DNA of 64,000 nt from Microbacterium natoriense (GTDB lineage: Bacteria > Actinomycetota > Actinomycetes > Actinomycetales > Microbacteriaceae): the NCBI RefSeq assembly GCF_030816295.1, contig NZ_JAUSXV010000001.1, positions 992,001 through 1,056,000 on the forward strand, read 5' to 3'. Below, in pieces: positions 1-8,379 of the stretch. A program made the position numbers and the translations under genes. Position 1 is the first letter of the stretch. Each line of letters opens with the position of its first letter. Under the pieces are notes generated by a model that was not told where the DNA came from, did no database searches, and was given only the letters and a program-made list of their open reading frames with translations.

Positions 1-29
1 GCGCCGTGCAGGGTCTCTTTCGAAGTCAT
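1..29 (-). CDS. 5' end of a gene running off the left edge
   Basis: An ATG at 27-29 on the minus strand opens a reading frame beginning MTSKETLHG that runs out of the window. It is supported mainly by a TAGGCT -10 box seven nucleotides upstream, the spacing used by many other genes here. Nine residues are too few to identify a family. It would be transcribed divergently from the SCP-like gene. Confidence 0.4.
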
Positions 30-42
30 CGGCTCGAGCCTA
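30..42 (-). promoter_or_regulatory. Leaderless-type promoter of the left-edge gene
   Basis: TAGGCT (minus strand, 42-37) lies seven nucleotides before the ATG at 29, so transcription would start on or next to the start codon. Confidence 0.4.
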
Positions 43-72
43 TGCCCGCTGCGGCCGGATCGGGCGGGTGCG

Positions 73-84
73 TACGCTGGGATC
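73..84 (+). promoter_or_regulatory. Leaderless-type promoter of the SCP-like gene
   Basis: TACGCT at 73-78 is followed after six nucleotides by the ATG at 85. No Shine-Dalgarno sequence is present. Confidence 0.45.
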
Positions 85-456
85 ATGCCTCCGAAGAAGA
101 TCGACATCATCGACGGGCGCACGGCTCTCGACGCGGTGCGCGCCGCGGATGCCGCGGGCGAGAAACCGCAGCGCACGTCACTGGCCACCGCCGTGCGGTA
201 CCTGCTGCAGCTGCTCGATGAGAAGGCGCCGGGAGGCACCGTCGAGGTGCGCGTGCCGCCGTTCGGAGCGGTGCAGGTCATCCAGGGGCCGCGCCACACC
301 CGCGGCACCCCGCCGAACGTGGTCGAGATGGACGCGGCGACCTGGATCGCGGTCGCGACCGGGGTCGAGGATTGGGCGGATGCCGCGGCATCCGGCCGGG
401 TCCACGCCTCCGGGACCCGCGCCGATCTCTCGGGAGTCCTGCCGCTGCGCCCCTGA
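85..456 (+). CDS. Sterol carrier family protein (bacterial SCP_3 type)
   Basis: A 123-residue soluble protein with an alpha/beta core (VEVRVPPFGAVQVI around residues 53-66, then a conserved-looking NVVEMDAATWIAVATG). The sequence resembles the small SCP-like family of actinobacteria, which binds lipophilic ligands in other contexts but has no firm role in bacteria. From memory, relatives usually sit beside purF or purM. Here purM is about 8 kb downstream, beyond the haem-uptake island. The start is the ATG six nucleotides after a -10 box, with no ribosome binding site. The family call rests on recall rather than a profile search. Confidence 0.7.
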   Translation: MPPKKIDIIDGRTALDAVRAADAAGEKPQRTSLATAVRYLLQLLDEKAPGGTVEVRVPPFGAVQVIQGPRHTRGTPPNVVEMDAATWIAVATGVEDWADAAASGRVHASGTRADLSGVLPLRP

Positions 457-489
457 CGCCTGCGCCTCCGTGCGCGCGGACGCACCGCT

Positions 490-1275
490 TCAGCGCCGGG
501 CGACCACGAGCGGCACCCCCGTGCCCGGGTGTGGGAACAAATCGACCGCCTGCCCGTAGACCTCTTCGATCCTTGCGGCGGTGAGCACTTCGGCCGGTGC
601 TCCGGTCGCGGCGACTCGGCCATCGGCGAGGAGCGTCACCCGGTCGGCGTGAGCGAGCGCGGCATTCAGATCGTGCAGCACGATCGCCACCGCGGTGCCG
701 GCGCCGGCCTGTGTGCGGATGAGGCGCATGACGTCTTCGTGATGCTTGAGATCGAGGGCGGCGCTCGGTTCGTCGAGCAGCAGGATGCCGGTGCGCTGTG
801 CGAGCACGCGGGCGAGCGCCACCCGCGCCCGCTCCCCGCCGGACAGCGACGTCACCGCGCGATCGGCCAGCGGCAGCACCTCTGTCGCCGTCATCGCGGA
901 GAACACGATCTCGTCGTCGTCGTCATCATCGCCCGCGGCGGTGTGCGCCCACGGCGCGCGTCCCATGCGCACGACCTGCGCGGCCGTGAACGGGAAGGTC
1001 ACGGTGTTCTCCTGCAGCAGTACGGCTCTCCGTCGCGCGAGCTCCCGGGGGCGGATGCCGCCGATGGGAGCGCCGTCGAGTTCCACGACTCCCTCGGCGG
1101 GGGAGACATCGCCCGCCAGAACCCCGAACAGCGTCGACTTGCCGGCGCCGTTCGGGCCGACGAGCGCGTGGACTTCGCCCGCGCGGACCTCGATCGACAC
1201 CCCGGCGAGGATCTCGCGGCTTTCGCCGACGCGCACGGTCACGCCTCGACCCGACAGGCGCACGCTCACGCCCAT
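490..1275 (-). CDS. hmuV: Haem ABC transporter, ATP-binding protein HmuV
   Basis: The cytoplasmic ATPase of a FecCD-type importer, predicted to power haem uptake with HmuU and HmuT. The 261-residue protein has Walker A GPNGAGKST (residues 40-48), a Q-loop (LLQEN), the ABC signature LSGGERARVALARVL, Walker B ILLLDEP and a switch histidine (VLHDLN), so it looks fully active. A longer open frame extends upstream, but the family start MGVSVRL fits and its ATG overlaps the hmuU stop by ten bases, the usual sign of translational coupling. It is the last gene of hmuTUV. Cobalamin or ferri-siderophore ATPases look alike, and the haem call leans on the neighbouring HtaA protein. Confidence 0.88.
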   Translation of the reverse strand: MGVSVRLSGRGVTVRVGESREILAGVSIEVRAGEVHALVGPNGAGKSTLFGVLAGDVSPAEGVVELDGAPIGGIRPRELARRRAVLLQENTVTFPFTAAQVVRMGRAPWAHTAAGDDDDDDEIVFSAMTATEVLPLADRAVTSLSGGERARVALARVLAQRTGILLLDEPSAALDLKHHEDVMRLIRTQAGAGTAVAIVLHDLNAALAHADRVTLLADGRVAATGAPAEVLTAARIEEVYGQAVDLFPHPGTGVPLVVARR

Positions 1276-2339
1276 CCCCCCGAGCGCCGCCGCGTCCTGA
1301 CGAGGAGCCAGAGGAAGAAAGGGCCCCCGACCAGGGCTGTGATCATGCCGATGGGCAGGTCGGCCAGCGGCACCGCGGTGCGGGCGAACAGGTCGGCGAG
1401 CGAGATCAGCAGAGCCCCGCCGAGCGCCGACGCGATCACGAGCGGAAGGTGGGCCGGGCCGATGATCATGCGCATGAGATGGGGGACGACGAGACCGGCG
1501 AAGCCGATGATGCCGGCGAACGACACGGCGGCGCACACGAGCACCGCGACGGTCACGATCACGACGATCCGGAGCGCCTCCACGTCGAGTCCGAGATGTC
1601 GGGCCGTGCGCTCGCCCAGAGCGAAGAGGTCGAGTCTCCGCGCGACGAGGAGCGCGACGAGCACACCGACCGCGACGAGCGGTGCGACCAGGGCGGCATG
1701 CGACCACAGCGCTCCGTTCAGCGAACCCAGTTGCCAGAACACGATCTGCTCGCGGGTCGAGGTGGTGCCGAGGAACGTGAGGAACGCCATGCCCGCTCCG
1801 GCTATCGCGTTGATCGCGATGCCGGTCAGCAGCAGCGTGACGACTTCGGTCCGGCCGCCCGAGCGGCTGATGAAGTACACCGCGAGCACCGCCGCGAGGC
1901 CGCCGAGGAACGCGAACACCGGCGTGGTCCACATGCCGAACGCGGCGAGCCCGAGCGTGATGCTGGCTGCGGCGCCGAGGGCTGCGCCGGACGAGACGCC
2001 GACGACGCCGGCATCCGCCAAGGGGTTGCCGAATATCGCCTGCATGAGAACGCCGGACACGGCGAGAGCCGCCCCGACGAGCAGGCCGAGCACGATCCGC
2101 GGCAGACGGATGCTGTAGATCACGCCGTAGTCCGCGGCGACATCCGGCGCCCAGGCGGTGTCGATCCCGATGCCGCGCAGGAGCACGCCGACGAGGCCTG
2201 TGGGTGAGAGCTGGTACTGGCCGTTCGTGATCGAGGCCGCGCAGGTGATCGCGAGCGCGACCACGAGTCCGACCGCGACCAGCGCGAACCGCAGCCCGCG
2301 GTGCGTCGCGGGGGTCGAGGTGACGACCTCGCCGGTCAC
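1266..2339 (-). CDS. hmuU: Haem ABC transporter permease HmuU (FecCD family)
   Basis: A polytopic permease of the BtuC/FecCD family, 357 residues, with roughly nine to ten hydrophobic spans. Characteristic segments are the RLPRIVLGLLVGAALAVSG loop-helix near residues 78-96 and GNPLADAGVVGVSSGAALG just after it. It would form the membrane channel of the HmuTUV importer. The chosen GTG start overlaps the hmuT stop (GTGA), so the two are probably co-translated. Upstream in-frame codons belong to the shadow of hmuT. Specificity for haem is inferred from context. Confidence 0.88.
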   Translation of the reverse strand: MTGEVVTSTPATHRGLRFALVAVGLVVALAITCAASITNGQYQLSPTGLVGVLLRGIGIDTAWAPDVAADYGVIYSIRLPRIVLGLLVGAALAVSGVLMQAIFGNPLADAGVVGVSSGAALGAAASITLGLAAFGMWTTPVFAFLGGLAAVLAVYFISRSGGRTEVVTLLLTGIAINAIAGAGMAFLTFLGTTSTREQIVFWQLGSLNGALWSHAALVAPLVAVGVLVALLVARRLDLFALGERTARHLGLDVEALRIVVIVTVAVLVCAAVSFAGIIGFAGLVVPHLMRMIIGPAHLPLVIASALGGALLISLADLFARTAVPLADLPIGMITALVGGPFFLWLLVRTRRRSGGWA

Positions 2340-3439
2340 TTCGACGGCTCGGGGGCGTAGAGAGCGCGGGCGAGTGCGAGCACGATGTCGGCCGAGCGCG
2401 GGCCGAAGCTGAGTACGGCCGTGTCCGCCATGTCGATCACTCGGCGGTTCGCGCCGGCCGGCGTCTCGGCCACGGCGGGTATCCGATCGATGAGGCCGTC
2501 GATACCGCCGACCGACTCCAGGCCGTCGGTCATCATGACGAGCACGTCCGGCTGCGCTGCGACGAGGGCTTCGGCGGTCATCGGCTTCATGCCCTCCCAT
2601 CCGATCTCGCCGGCGACGTCGACCCCTCCGACGGCGTCGATCAGGGAGTCCGCCCCGGAGTCCTCGCCGAAGATGTAGTAGACGTTCGCGCTGCCGCGCA
2701 CATAGAGGAACAGCATGCGCGCCCGGTCGTGCTCGTCGGAGGGGACGACCTCGGCGATCTCGGCGAGGGCCTGGTCGAGTCGAGCGTCGAGTCGCTCGAT
2801 CAGTGCGCGTCCGCGGCTCGGGACGCCGAGAGCTGCTGCGATCTGCGCGACGAGCTGGTCGGTCGTGTCGAGTCGACGATCGCTGGAGATCACGACCACG
2901 GCGATTCCCGCGTCGCGCAGCTGCTGACGGACCTCTTTCGGCCCGATGGTCGTGTCGGTGAGGACCACGGTCGGAGCCAGCTCGATGATCGCCTCGGCGT
3001 TCAGGGTGTGGCCGGTCTTGGTGACGACGGGAAGTTCTTCCGTGCCTGCGAAGTCGGTGGACGAATCGCGTCCGACGACCTGGTCGCCGAGGCCCAGAGC
3101 GAACACCGTCGATGAGATGGTGCCCGAGATGTCGATCGGCAGGATGCGGTCGACATCGGTGACCTCGACCTCGCGCCCCTCGTCGTCGGTCACGGTCACG
3201 GGCAGCGTCGGCGCGGTGCTGTCATCGACCGGCTCGATCGCACTGCTCGGCAGGCAGGCCGTCGACTGCCCGGTGACAGCGCGCACGTCGCTCACCAGAT
3301 CGAGGGAGCGGAGAGGGACGGATGCTGCCGCGCAGGCCTCGGGGACGTTCTGCGGCGCGGCCACCGGACCGGCGGTGCTGCAAGAGGTGAGGCCCGCCGC
3401 CAGAGCGACGGCGACGAAGACGACGAGAAGGCGACGCAT
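2336..3439 (-). CDS. hmuT: Haem-binding lipoprotein HmuT (ABC substrate-binding)
   Basis: A 367-residue substrate-binding protein of the periplasmic-binding fold class used by haem and siderophore importers. It starts with a signal peptide and lipobox LTSC (Cys20), so it is probably anchored to the outer face of the membrane. Visible blocks include ILPIDISGTISSTVFALGLG, VVTKTGHTLNAEAIIELAPT and MKPMTAEALVAAQPDVLV, typical of this family. It heads hmuTUV and diverges from the HtaA gene. A DtxR-type iron box lies exactly across its start codon and there is no clear ribosome binding site, which suggests a nearly leaderless mRNA repressed when iron is plentiful. Confidence 0.88.
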   Translation of the reverse strand: MRRLLVVFVAVALAAGLTSCSTAGPVAAPQNVPEACAAASVPLRSLDLVSDVRAVTGQSTACLPSSAIEPVDDSTAPTLPVTVTDDEGREVEVTDVDRILPIDISGTISSTVFALGLGDQVVGRDSSTDFAGTEELPVVTKTGHTLNAEAIIELAPTVVLTDTTIGPKEVRQQLRDAGIAVVVISSDRRLDTTDQLVAQIAAALGVPSRGRALIERLDARLDQALAEIAEVVPSDEHDRARMLFLYVRGSANVYYIFGEDSGADSLIDAVGGVDVAGEIGWEGMKPMTAEALVAAQPDVLVMMTDGLESVGGIDGLIDRIPAVAETPAGANRRVIDMADTAVLSFGPRSADIVLALARALYAPEPSK

Positions 3440-3457
3440 TAGGCAAGGCTAACCTAA
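3439..3457. promoter_or_regulatory. DtxR/IdeR-type iron box at hmuT
   Basis: TTAGGCAAGGCTAACCTAA matches the recalled consensus TTAGGTTAGGCTAACCTAA at 17 of 19 positions. It spans the predicted hmuT transcription and translation start. Confidence 0.8.
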
Positions 3458-3505
3458 AAGTTGACGGAATCCGATGCGCCGGTCTACTGTCGGAAACGGT
3501 AGGAC

Positions 3506-3524
3506 TTAGCTAAGCCTAACCAAA
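3506..3524. promoter_or_regulatory. DtxR/IdeR-type iron box upstream of the HtaA gene
   Basis: TTAGCTAAGCCTAACCAAA is a weaker match (about 15 of 19) to the same iron box, lying about 80 bases before the HtaA start. With the hmuT box it would let one metalloregulator control both divergent units. Confidence 0.65.
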
Positions 3525-3601
3525 CACTCCCCTTCGTCCGACTGTACAGCGGCACCGACGGCATGCGCTCACGTGCGCCCCGCGGGGTCCGGAGAGAATC
3601 C

Positions 3602-6600
3602 GTGAACGACACAGCCACAGCATCCTCGGCTAGCACGCGCACCCGTGCGATCCTCGCCACCCTGATAACGCTCTTTCTCCTCGTGACCGGGCTCTCGGTT
3701 GCCGTTCCCGCGCACGCGGCTGACGGCTCGGTATCCTCCTCTGTGACGTCGGCGGACGCATCGGGGCTCACAGTTCAAGTGCAGGCATCCGGGCTTCCGG
3801 CCGACGCGACCGGCGCTTACGCGGCGCTGATCGTCAAGGGCACAGAAGCCGGGCTCTCCGGCGGCGGTGGATACGCGGCGTTCGCGATCCCGTTCCCGAC
3901 GGTGTCGGGCGGAGCGAGCTCGTTCACTCTGACCGCGCCGGTCGACAAGCTCGACCGCGCACAGGTGTACGAGGTCTTGATCTGGAAGCAGCACTCGAAC
4001 CCCGACGCCACGACGATCTACGGGCGAGGCGACGTCGCGATCAGCGGCGGGCAGTGGGACTCCGTGTTCGGCACGGCGCCGGGAACCGATCCAGGGACCG
4101 ACCCTGGAACTGATCCCGGGACTGATCCCGGGACCGACCCTGGCACCGACCCTGGCACGACGCCTCCCGCATCCGCATCGCTCTCGGTCTTCCTCTCCGA
4201 CGGTGTCACGCCTGCGGCAGGGGCCGTGCTCACGGCCGGCGACCGGATCGTCGTGAAGGGCGCCGGTTACGACCCGACTGCGAACGTCGGCGGGCGCGGC
4301 GTTCCGATCCCGTCGACCCTGCCTCAGGGCACCTACGTCGTCTTCGGCAACTTCGCGGAGAACTGGCAGCCGTCCGTCGGCGCCGCGTCCTCCACCCGCG
4401 CGGTCGGAACGCAGGTCTGGGCGCTCGCCGAAGGCGTGCTGGATCAGGTGCCGCCGCAGTACCAGTCGGCGATCCGCGCGCAGTGGGTCGACATCGCCGC
4501 CGACGGCACGTTCCAGGCGACGCTGACCCTGAAGGACGCACCGGCGAAGCCGGGCTCATACGGCGTCTACACCTACGGCGCGGGCGGTGTCGTGAACGCC
4601 GACCAGGAGCGCAGCGTCGCGGTGAGCTACTCGACAGCACCGACGATCTCGGTCGCATCGGCCGTGTCTGCGGGCTCGGCCGGCATCACGGCGACCGTGA
4701 CGGCCAAGAACTTCGGCGCGACCACCGGGGTCTATGCGGCGGTCATCGAGACCGGAACCGAGGCCCAGGTCACCGCGGGCGGCGGATTCGCCGCGATGCA
4801 GTACGTCCGCGGCATCACCGGCGGCGCGTTCACAGTCGCCCTCGACGCGCCCGCCGCAGCACTGGACCGCACGAAGACCTACGAGGTCATCGTGTGGAAG
4901 CAGCACACCATGCCGGGCGCCGACACGATCCTCGCCCGGGCCGCCGTCGCGATCAGCGAGGCGGACTGGGACCTTGTCGCACCTCGACCTGACGCGCCCT
5001 CCGTCGCAGCCACCGTGAAGTCCGCGACGGCGAAGGACGGTCTCACGATCTCTGCCGCCGGCGCGCAGCTCGGAACGATCACGGGCGCCTATGTCGCCCT
5101 GATCGAGGCGGGCACCGAGGCCGAGGTCACCGCGGGCGGCGGATTCGCCGCCATGCAGTACGTCCGTGGCATCACCGGCGGCGCGTTCACGATCGACCTG
5201 ACCGCGGCGGCCGAGACGCTCGACCGCACGAAGACCTACGAGGTCATCGTGTGGAAGCAGCACACCATGCCGGGCGCCGACACGATCCTCGCCCGGGCCG
5301 CCGTGACCATCACGCCGCAGCAGTGGGACATCCTGAAGCCCGGACCGGAGGTCCCCGTCGATCCGGGCACGCCGACGTCCCCCGTCGCCACGGTCCCCGG
5401 CGGTTCTCTGCGCTGGGCGGTGTCGACCTCGTTCGTCGACTACATCACCGGCCCGATCGCGCAGGGCGCCATCGACGTGTCAGGCGGCGCGACACGATCG
5501 AACGGCCAGTTCCAGTTCGGTCAGGCCGCGGGCAGCACGTTCGATGCCGCAACCGGCCTCGGCACGGTGTCCTACGTCGGCGCTGTGCGCTTCACCGGAC
5601 ACCACGGGGTGCTGGACGTCACGATCTCGAGCCCGCAGATCCGCATCGGCACTGCCGACACCGCCACGCTGTTCGTGACGAACGGCGGCAGCCAGGTCGC
5701 CTTCGCGACTCTCGACCTGTCGCGGGCCGCGAAGATCACGGCGAACGGAGCGGTCACGTACTCACAGGCGCCCGCAACGCTCACGAGTGCCGGGCGCGAT
5801 CAGGTGCTGCAGGGCTACTCCACCGCGCTGAGTCCGGTGAGCTTCACCGTCGGCGCCGCGGCAGCCGCGCCTGCAGGCTCCACGGGCACGGTGGCGGCGG
5901 CATCCGTCGTCAAGAAGAAGCCGATCCCGACATCCGCTCCCTCCTCGTCGGGCATCGAGATCGACGAGGCGGCGCTCGCCGCTCTCCAGGCCGGCGGCAC
6001 AGCGACGATCACGGCGTCCGGATTCCAGCCCAACGAGAAGGACATCGCAGTCGTCGTGTACTCCACGCCCGTTCTGCTCGGCACGGTGACCGCGGATGCC
6101 GCAGGCGCCGCCAGCTGGACAGGCTCTCTGCCGGCGACCCTCGAGAACGGCGAGCACACGCTGACGCTGCAGGGCTCGGTCGATCGCGGACTCGCGTTCA
6201 CACTCACCCGCGGGCAGACCGCGATCGGAGCGTGTTCGATCGAAGGCGCCACTCTGAGCTGGGGCTTCAAGGAGTCGTTCCGCACCTACATCGAGGGCAT
6301 CGCGCACGGCGGTTGGACGCTGACCGACGTCGCGTACGAATACCCCGATTTCGTCTGGAGCGGCGGCAGCGGCTCGCTCGACGATGAGACCCGTGCGGGT
6401 CTGGTGACCTACGGCGGCGCCATCGCGTTCACGGGTCACGACGGAGCTCTCGACACGACCGTGTCGAACTTCCGCATCGAGCTGGCGGGCGAGACGGGCT
6501 ACATCGTGGTCGACGTCAGCGGCACGACGCAGGCGGGCGAGAGCATCGATCAGAAGGACGTCCGCTTCGCAGAGTTCGCGCTGCCCGAGGCGGCCGACGG

Positions 6601-6922
6601 TGCGATCACGGTCGACGCGGCTGCGGCCACGCTGACCGATGCCGGAGCGGCAGCCTTCGGAACCTACGCCGCGGGCGAGCAGCTCGACCCGGTGAGCGCG
6701 GTGATCCCGGTCGGGGCGGAGTGCGGCGTGGCCGCCGCCTCGGACGAAGAGGAAACGGACGCTGCGACGGCACTCAGCGCGGTCACCGAGATCGCGTCTC
6801 ACGAGGGTGCGCCGGTGTGGCCGTGGATCGGCGGCGGGGTCGTGCTCGTGCTGCTCCTCGTCGGCGGCGGCGTGCTGATCGCACGTCGGAGGGTCGAGGT
6901 CGCCGAGGTCGCGGAGGGCTGA
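3602..6922 (+). CDS. htaA: Surface haem-binding protein with two HtaA domains
   Basis: A large secreted protein (1106 residues) expected to capture haem at the cell surface and pass it to HmuT. Order: signal peptide cut near residue 39 (AHA-AD), a first about 110-residue repeat, a Pro-Gly-Thr-Asp linker (about 160-187), a separate beta-rich domain (about 190-345), two more copies of the repeat (about 350-575), HtaA domain 1 (about 600-755, FVDYITGP), HtaA domain 2 (about 875-1030, FRTYIEG), then a transmembrane helix near 1073-1093 and a short Arg-rich tail. The tyrosines in FVDYI and FRTYI are the likely haem ligands by analogy with corynebacterial HtaA. The GTG start is preferred over an in-frame ATG at 3563 because GGAGAGA precedes it by about six bases. 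Confidence 0.85.
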   Translation: MNDTATASSASTRTRAILATLITLFLLVTGLSVAVPAHAADGSVSSSVTSADASGLTVQVQASGLPADATGAYAALIVKGTEAGLSGGGGYAAFAIPFPTVSGGASSFTLTAPVDKLDRAQVYEVLIWKQHSNPDATTIYGRGDVAISGGQWDSVFGTAPGTDPGTDPGTDPGTDPGTDPGTDPGTTPPASASLSVFLSDGVTPAAGAVLTAGDRIVVKGAGYDPTANVGGRGVPIPSTLPQGTYVVFGNFAENWQPSVGAASSTRAVGTQVWALAEGVLDQVPPQYQSAIRAQWVDIAADGTFQATLTLKDAPAKPGSYGVYTYGAGGVVNADQERSVAVSYSTAPTISVASAVSAGSAGITATVTAKNFGATTGVYAAVIETGTEAQVTAGGGFAAMQYVRGITGGAFTVALDAPAAALDRTKTYEVIVWKQHTMPGADTILARAAVAISEADWDLVAPRPDAPSVAATVKSATAKDGLTISAAGAQLGTITGAYVALIEAGTEAEVTAGGGFAAMQYVRGITGGAFTIDLTAAAETLDRTKTYEVIVWKQHTMPGADTILARAAVTITPQQWDILKPGPEVPVDPGTPTSPVATVPGGSLRWAVSTSFVDYITGPIAQGAIDVSGGATRSNGQFQFGQAAGSTFDAATGLGTVSYVGAVRFTGHHGVLDVTISSPQIRIGTADTATLFVTNGGSQVAFATLDLSRAAKITANGAVTYSQAPATLTSAGRDQVLQGYSTALSPVSFTVGAAAAAPAGSTGTVAAASVVKKKPIPTSAPSSSGIEIDEAALAALQAGGTATITASGFQPNEKDIAVVVYSTPVLLGTVTADAAGAASWTGSLPATLENGEHTLTLQGSVDRGLAFTLTRGQTAIGACSIEGATLSWGFKESFRTYIEGIAHGGWTLTDVAYEYPDFVWSGGSGSLDDETRAGLVTYGGAIAFTGHDGALDTTVSNFRIELAGETGYIVVDVSGTTQAGESIDQKDVRFAEFALPEAADGAITVDAAAATLTDAGAAAFGTYAAGEQLDPVSAVIPVGAECGVAAASDEEETDAATALSAVTEIASHEGAPVWPWIGGGVVLVLLLVGGGVLIARRRVEVAEVAEG
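4081..4160 (+). repeat. PGTD tandem repeat encoding a flexible linker
   Basis: About seven units of a 12-base repeat encode Pro-Gly-Thr-Asp in the HtaA protein, a typical cell-wall-spanning linker. Units differ mainly at third positions. Confidence 0.8.
4743..5312 (+). repeat. Near-identical internal repeats in the HtaA gene
   Basis: The second and third surface repeats are almost identical at DNA level. The segment around 4764-4830 recurs at 5119-5185, and about 80 bases from 4865 recur from 5222. They encode AGGGFAAMQYVRGITGGAF and EVIVWKQHTMPGADTILAR in both copies. The first copy (3740-4060) is much more diverged. Confidence 0.85.
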
Positions 6923-6948
6923 GCTCGACCGCCTCACCCGGAGGGGCG

Positions 6949-6983
6949 CTGCAGGGCCGGATCGGGGGGATTCGGCCCTGCAG
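6949..6983 (+). terminator. Hairpin downstream of the HtaA gene
   Basis: CTGCAGGGCCG (6949-6959) pairs with CGGCCCTGCAG (6973-6983), an 11-bp perfect stem 27 bases past the stop codon. No T-run follows, as is common for actinobacterial terminators. Confidence 0.6.
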
Positions 6984-7046
6984 GTGTGCGCCCGCGGCGA
7001 CCTGCAGGGCGGTGCGCCCCACAGGCAACGGTGGGAGAATGGACGC

Positions 7047-7361
7047 ATGGCCCCCTCAGACTCCGCTCAGATCGCCTCCGCGACAGTGCGCAAGGTTCCG
7101 CGTTACGGCGTCTTCATGGGCATCGGCGTCGTGGTCGGCGTGATCGTCGCAGGCGTCCTCACGTTCGCTGGCAGCTTCGAGCCCTCAGAGGCGCTGAACG
7201 TCGTCTACCCCGCAGGCCAGGTCTTCGGATTCCTCCTGCTGTGGACGGCGCCGATCGGCCTCGCCCTCGGCGGTGTCGCCGGACTCATCGCCGAGCGCAT
7301 CGCGCGGCGCAAGGACCACGTCGTGCGGGTTCAGCGCGAGACGATCATCGAGAGCGACTGA
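7047..7361 (+). CDS. Small two-helix membrane protein, unknown function
   Basis: A 104-residue protein with two hydrophobic segments (YGVFMGIGVVVGVIVAGVLTF and FGFLLLWTAPIGLALGGVAG) and a charged C-terminus (ERIARRKDHVVRVQRE). I do not recognise a named family. The ATG at 7047 is preferred over upstream starts because GGTGGGAG lies about nine bases before it. It is convergent with the next gene, only six bases apart. Confidence 0.7.
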   Translation: MAPSDSAQIASATVRKVPRYGVFMGIGVVVGVIVAGVLTFAGSFEPSEALNVVYPAGQVFGFLLLWTAPIGLALGGVAGLIAERIARRKDHVVRVQRETIIESD

Positions 7362-7367
7362 CCGCTC

Positions 7368-7973
7368 TCACGCCAGCTCGCCGATGATGGGGCGGATCGC
7401 CCCGTCGAACGCGACGATGTCGCGGCGCAGCCCGTCGGTCACTGCGACGGTGAGCGCTCCGATCCACCAGATCCCCCGCTGCGAGAACGGCAGCACCTGC
7501 ACGTTCAGCTCGAAGGAATGCGCGCGGCGGCCGACTTCGCGTTCGAACTCGGCGATCGCACTGGCGTACGCGCGGTAGGAGTCGCCGCCGGTGTGGCTCT
7601 TGACCGAGGACACGTAGCGATCGTGAGCGGCCCGCGCGTACTGCAGAGAGGATGCCGCATGCGGCGCGATCGCGGCGGTGAGCTCCGCTGCGCCCGACGC
7701 CGGCAGCGCGACGAGGGTGTCGAAGCCGTCGACGAGTTCGAGCGGCACACCGGAGGGGTGGGCGCGCGGTTCCACCGTCATGTCCCAGTAGTCGAGCCAC
7801 TGGCTCTCGATCTCCGGGGTCGCTTCGATCGCGTCATGCGCTCTGACCGGCAGATCGCGCAGGCTCGGAAGGTCTGCGGGCACGCGGATGCCGAGGGCCT
7901 GCCGCAGCGCGAGCGCGACGAGCACCGGAACGCCCGCGTCTTCGCGGATCAGCCACTGCGGCTTCTCAGACAT
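7368..7973 (-). CDS. Conserved-looking hypothetical protein
   Basis: A 201-residue soluble protein, rich in Ala, Asp and Glu, with no signal peptide or obvious motif. I do not recognise it. Its codon use matches its neighbours and the start MSEKPQWLIRED has a TACGAT -10 box six nucleotides upstream, so it is probably a real leaderless gene. It ends convergently with the small membrane protein gene. Nothing nearby fixes its function. Confidence 0.65.
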   Translation of the reverse strand: MSEKPQWLIREDAGVPVLVALALRQALGIRVPADLPSLRDLPVRAHDAIEATPEIESQWLDYWDMTVEPRAHPSGVPLELVDGFDTLVALPASGAAELTAAIAPHAASSLQYARAAHDRYVSSVKSHTGGDSYRAYASAIAEFEREVGRRAHSFELNVQVLPFSQRGIWWIGALTVAVTDGLRRDIVAFDGAIRPIIGELA

Positions 7974-7985
7974 GTGCCCATCGTA
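7974..7985 (-). promoter_or_regulatory. Leaderless-type promoter of the 7973 gene
   Basis: TACGAT (minus strand, 7985-7980) lies six nucleotides before the ATG at 7973. Confidence 0.45.
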
Positions 7986-8054
7986 TTTCGCGCGGCGGTC
8001 GCCGCGCCCCTCCGCGGAGAATCCCGCCGCGTTCTTCCCGTCGTATCCGCCTCG

Positions 8055-8196
8055 TTCCGGTCGCACTTCGTGCCGTCTCGTCGCCCGTCCCGGCGGTTCC
8101 GGTCGCGATTCGTGCCGCCTCATTCGGATGGAAGCGGCACGAACTGCGACCGGAACCGAGCGGCGGATGCTGCCAGCGGCACCAACTGCGACCGGA
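8055..8196. repeat. Four-copy palindromic intergenic element
   Basis: Four copies of a roughly 21-base unit containing GGCACGAACTGCGACCGGAA or its complement lie at 8055-8075 and 8097-8117 (one orientation) and 8135-8155 and 8177-8196 (the other). The inner pair can form a near-perfect 21-bp stem. The rest of the 406-base gap 7974-8379 holds no gene that I can support. Confidence 0.85.
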
Positions 8197-8367
8197 GTGA
8201 TCTGGTTCCCGCAGAGCGGATCCGACGGCCTGGCGACGATCGGCCGAGGCTGCGGATCGGGCGGGCGGCGGGATCAGCGACTCACCGGCGTGCCGGACCT
8301 TCCGCTCGGCGGGGTGCCCCGGCATCCGCTCTCCGCCTTCTCGGAGATCGGGCAGGCGGCGGGACGG

Positions 8368-8379
8368 TAGGATCGAGGG
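8368..8379 (+). promoter_or_regulatory. Leaderless-type promoter of purM
   Basis: TAGGAT at 8368-8373 is six nucleotides before the purM GTG at 8380. Confidence 0.5.

Noticed and set aside
1276..1932. Upstream extension of hmuV
   Set aside because: The open frame continues, but the added residues are Arg-rich shadow of hmuU. The ATPase family starts at MGVSVRL.
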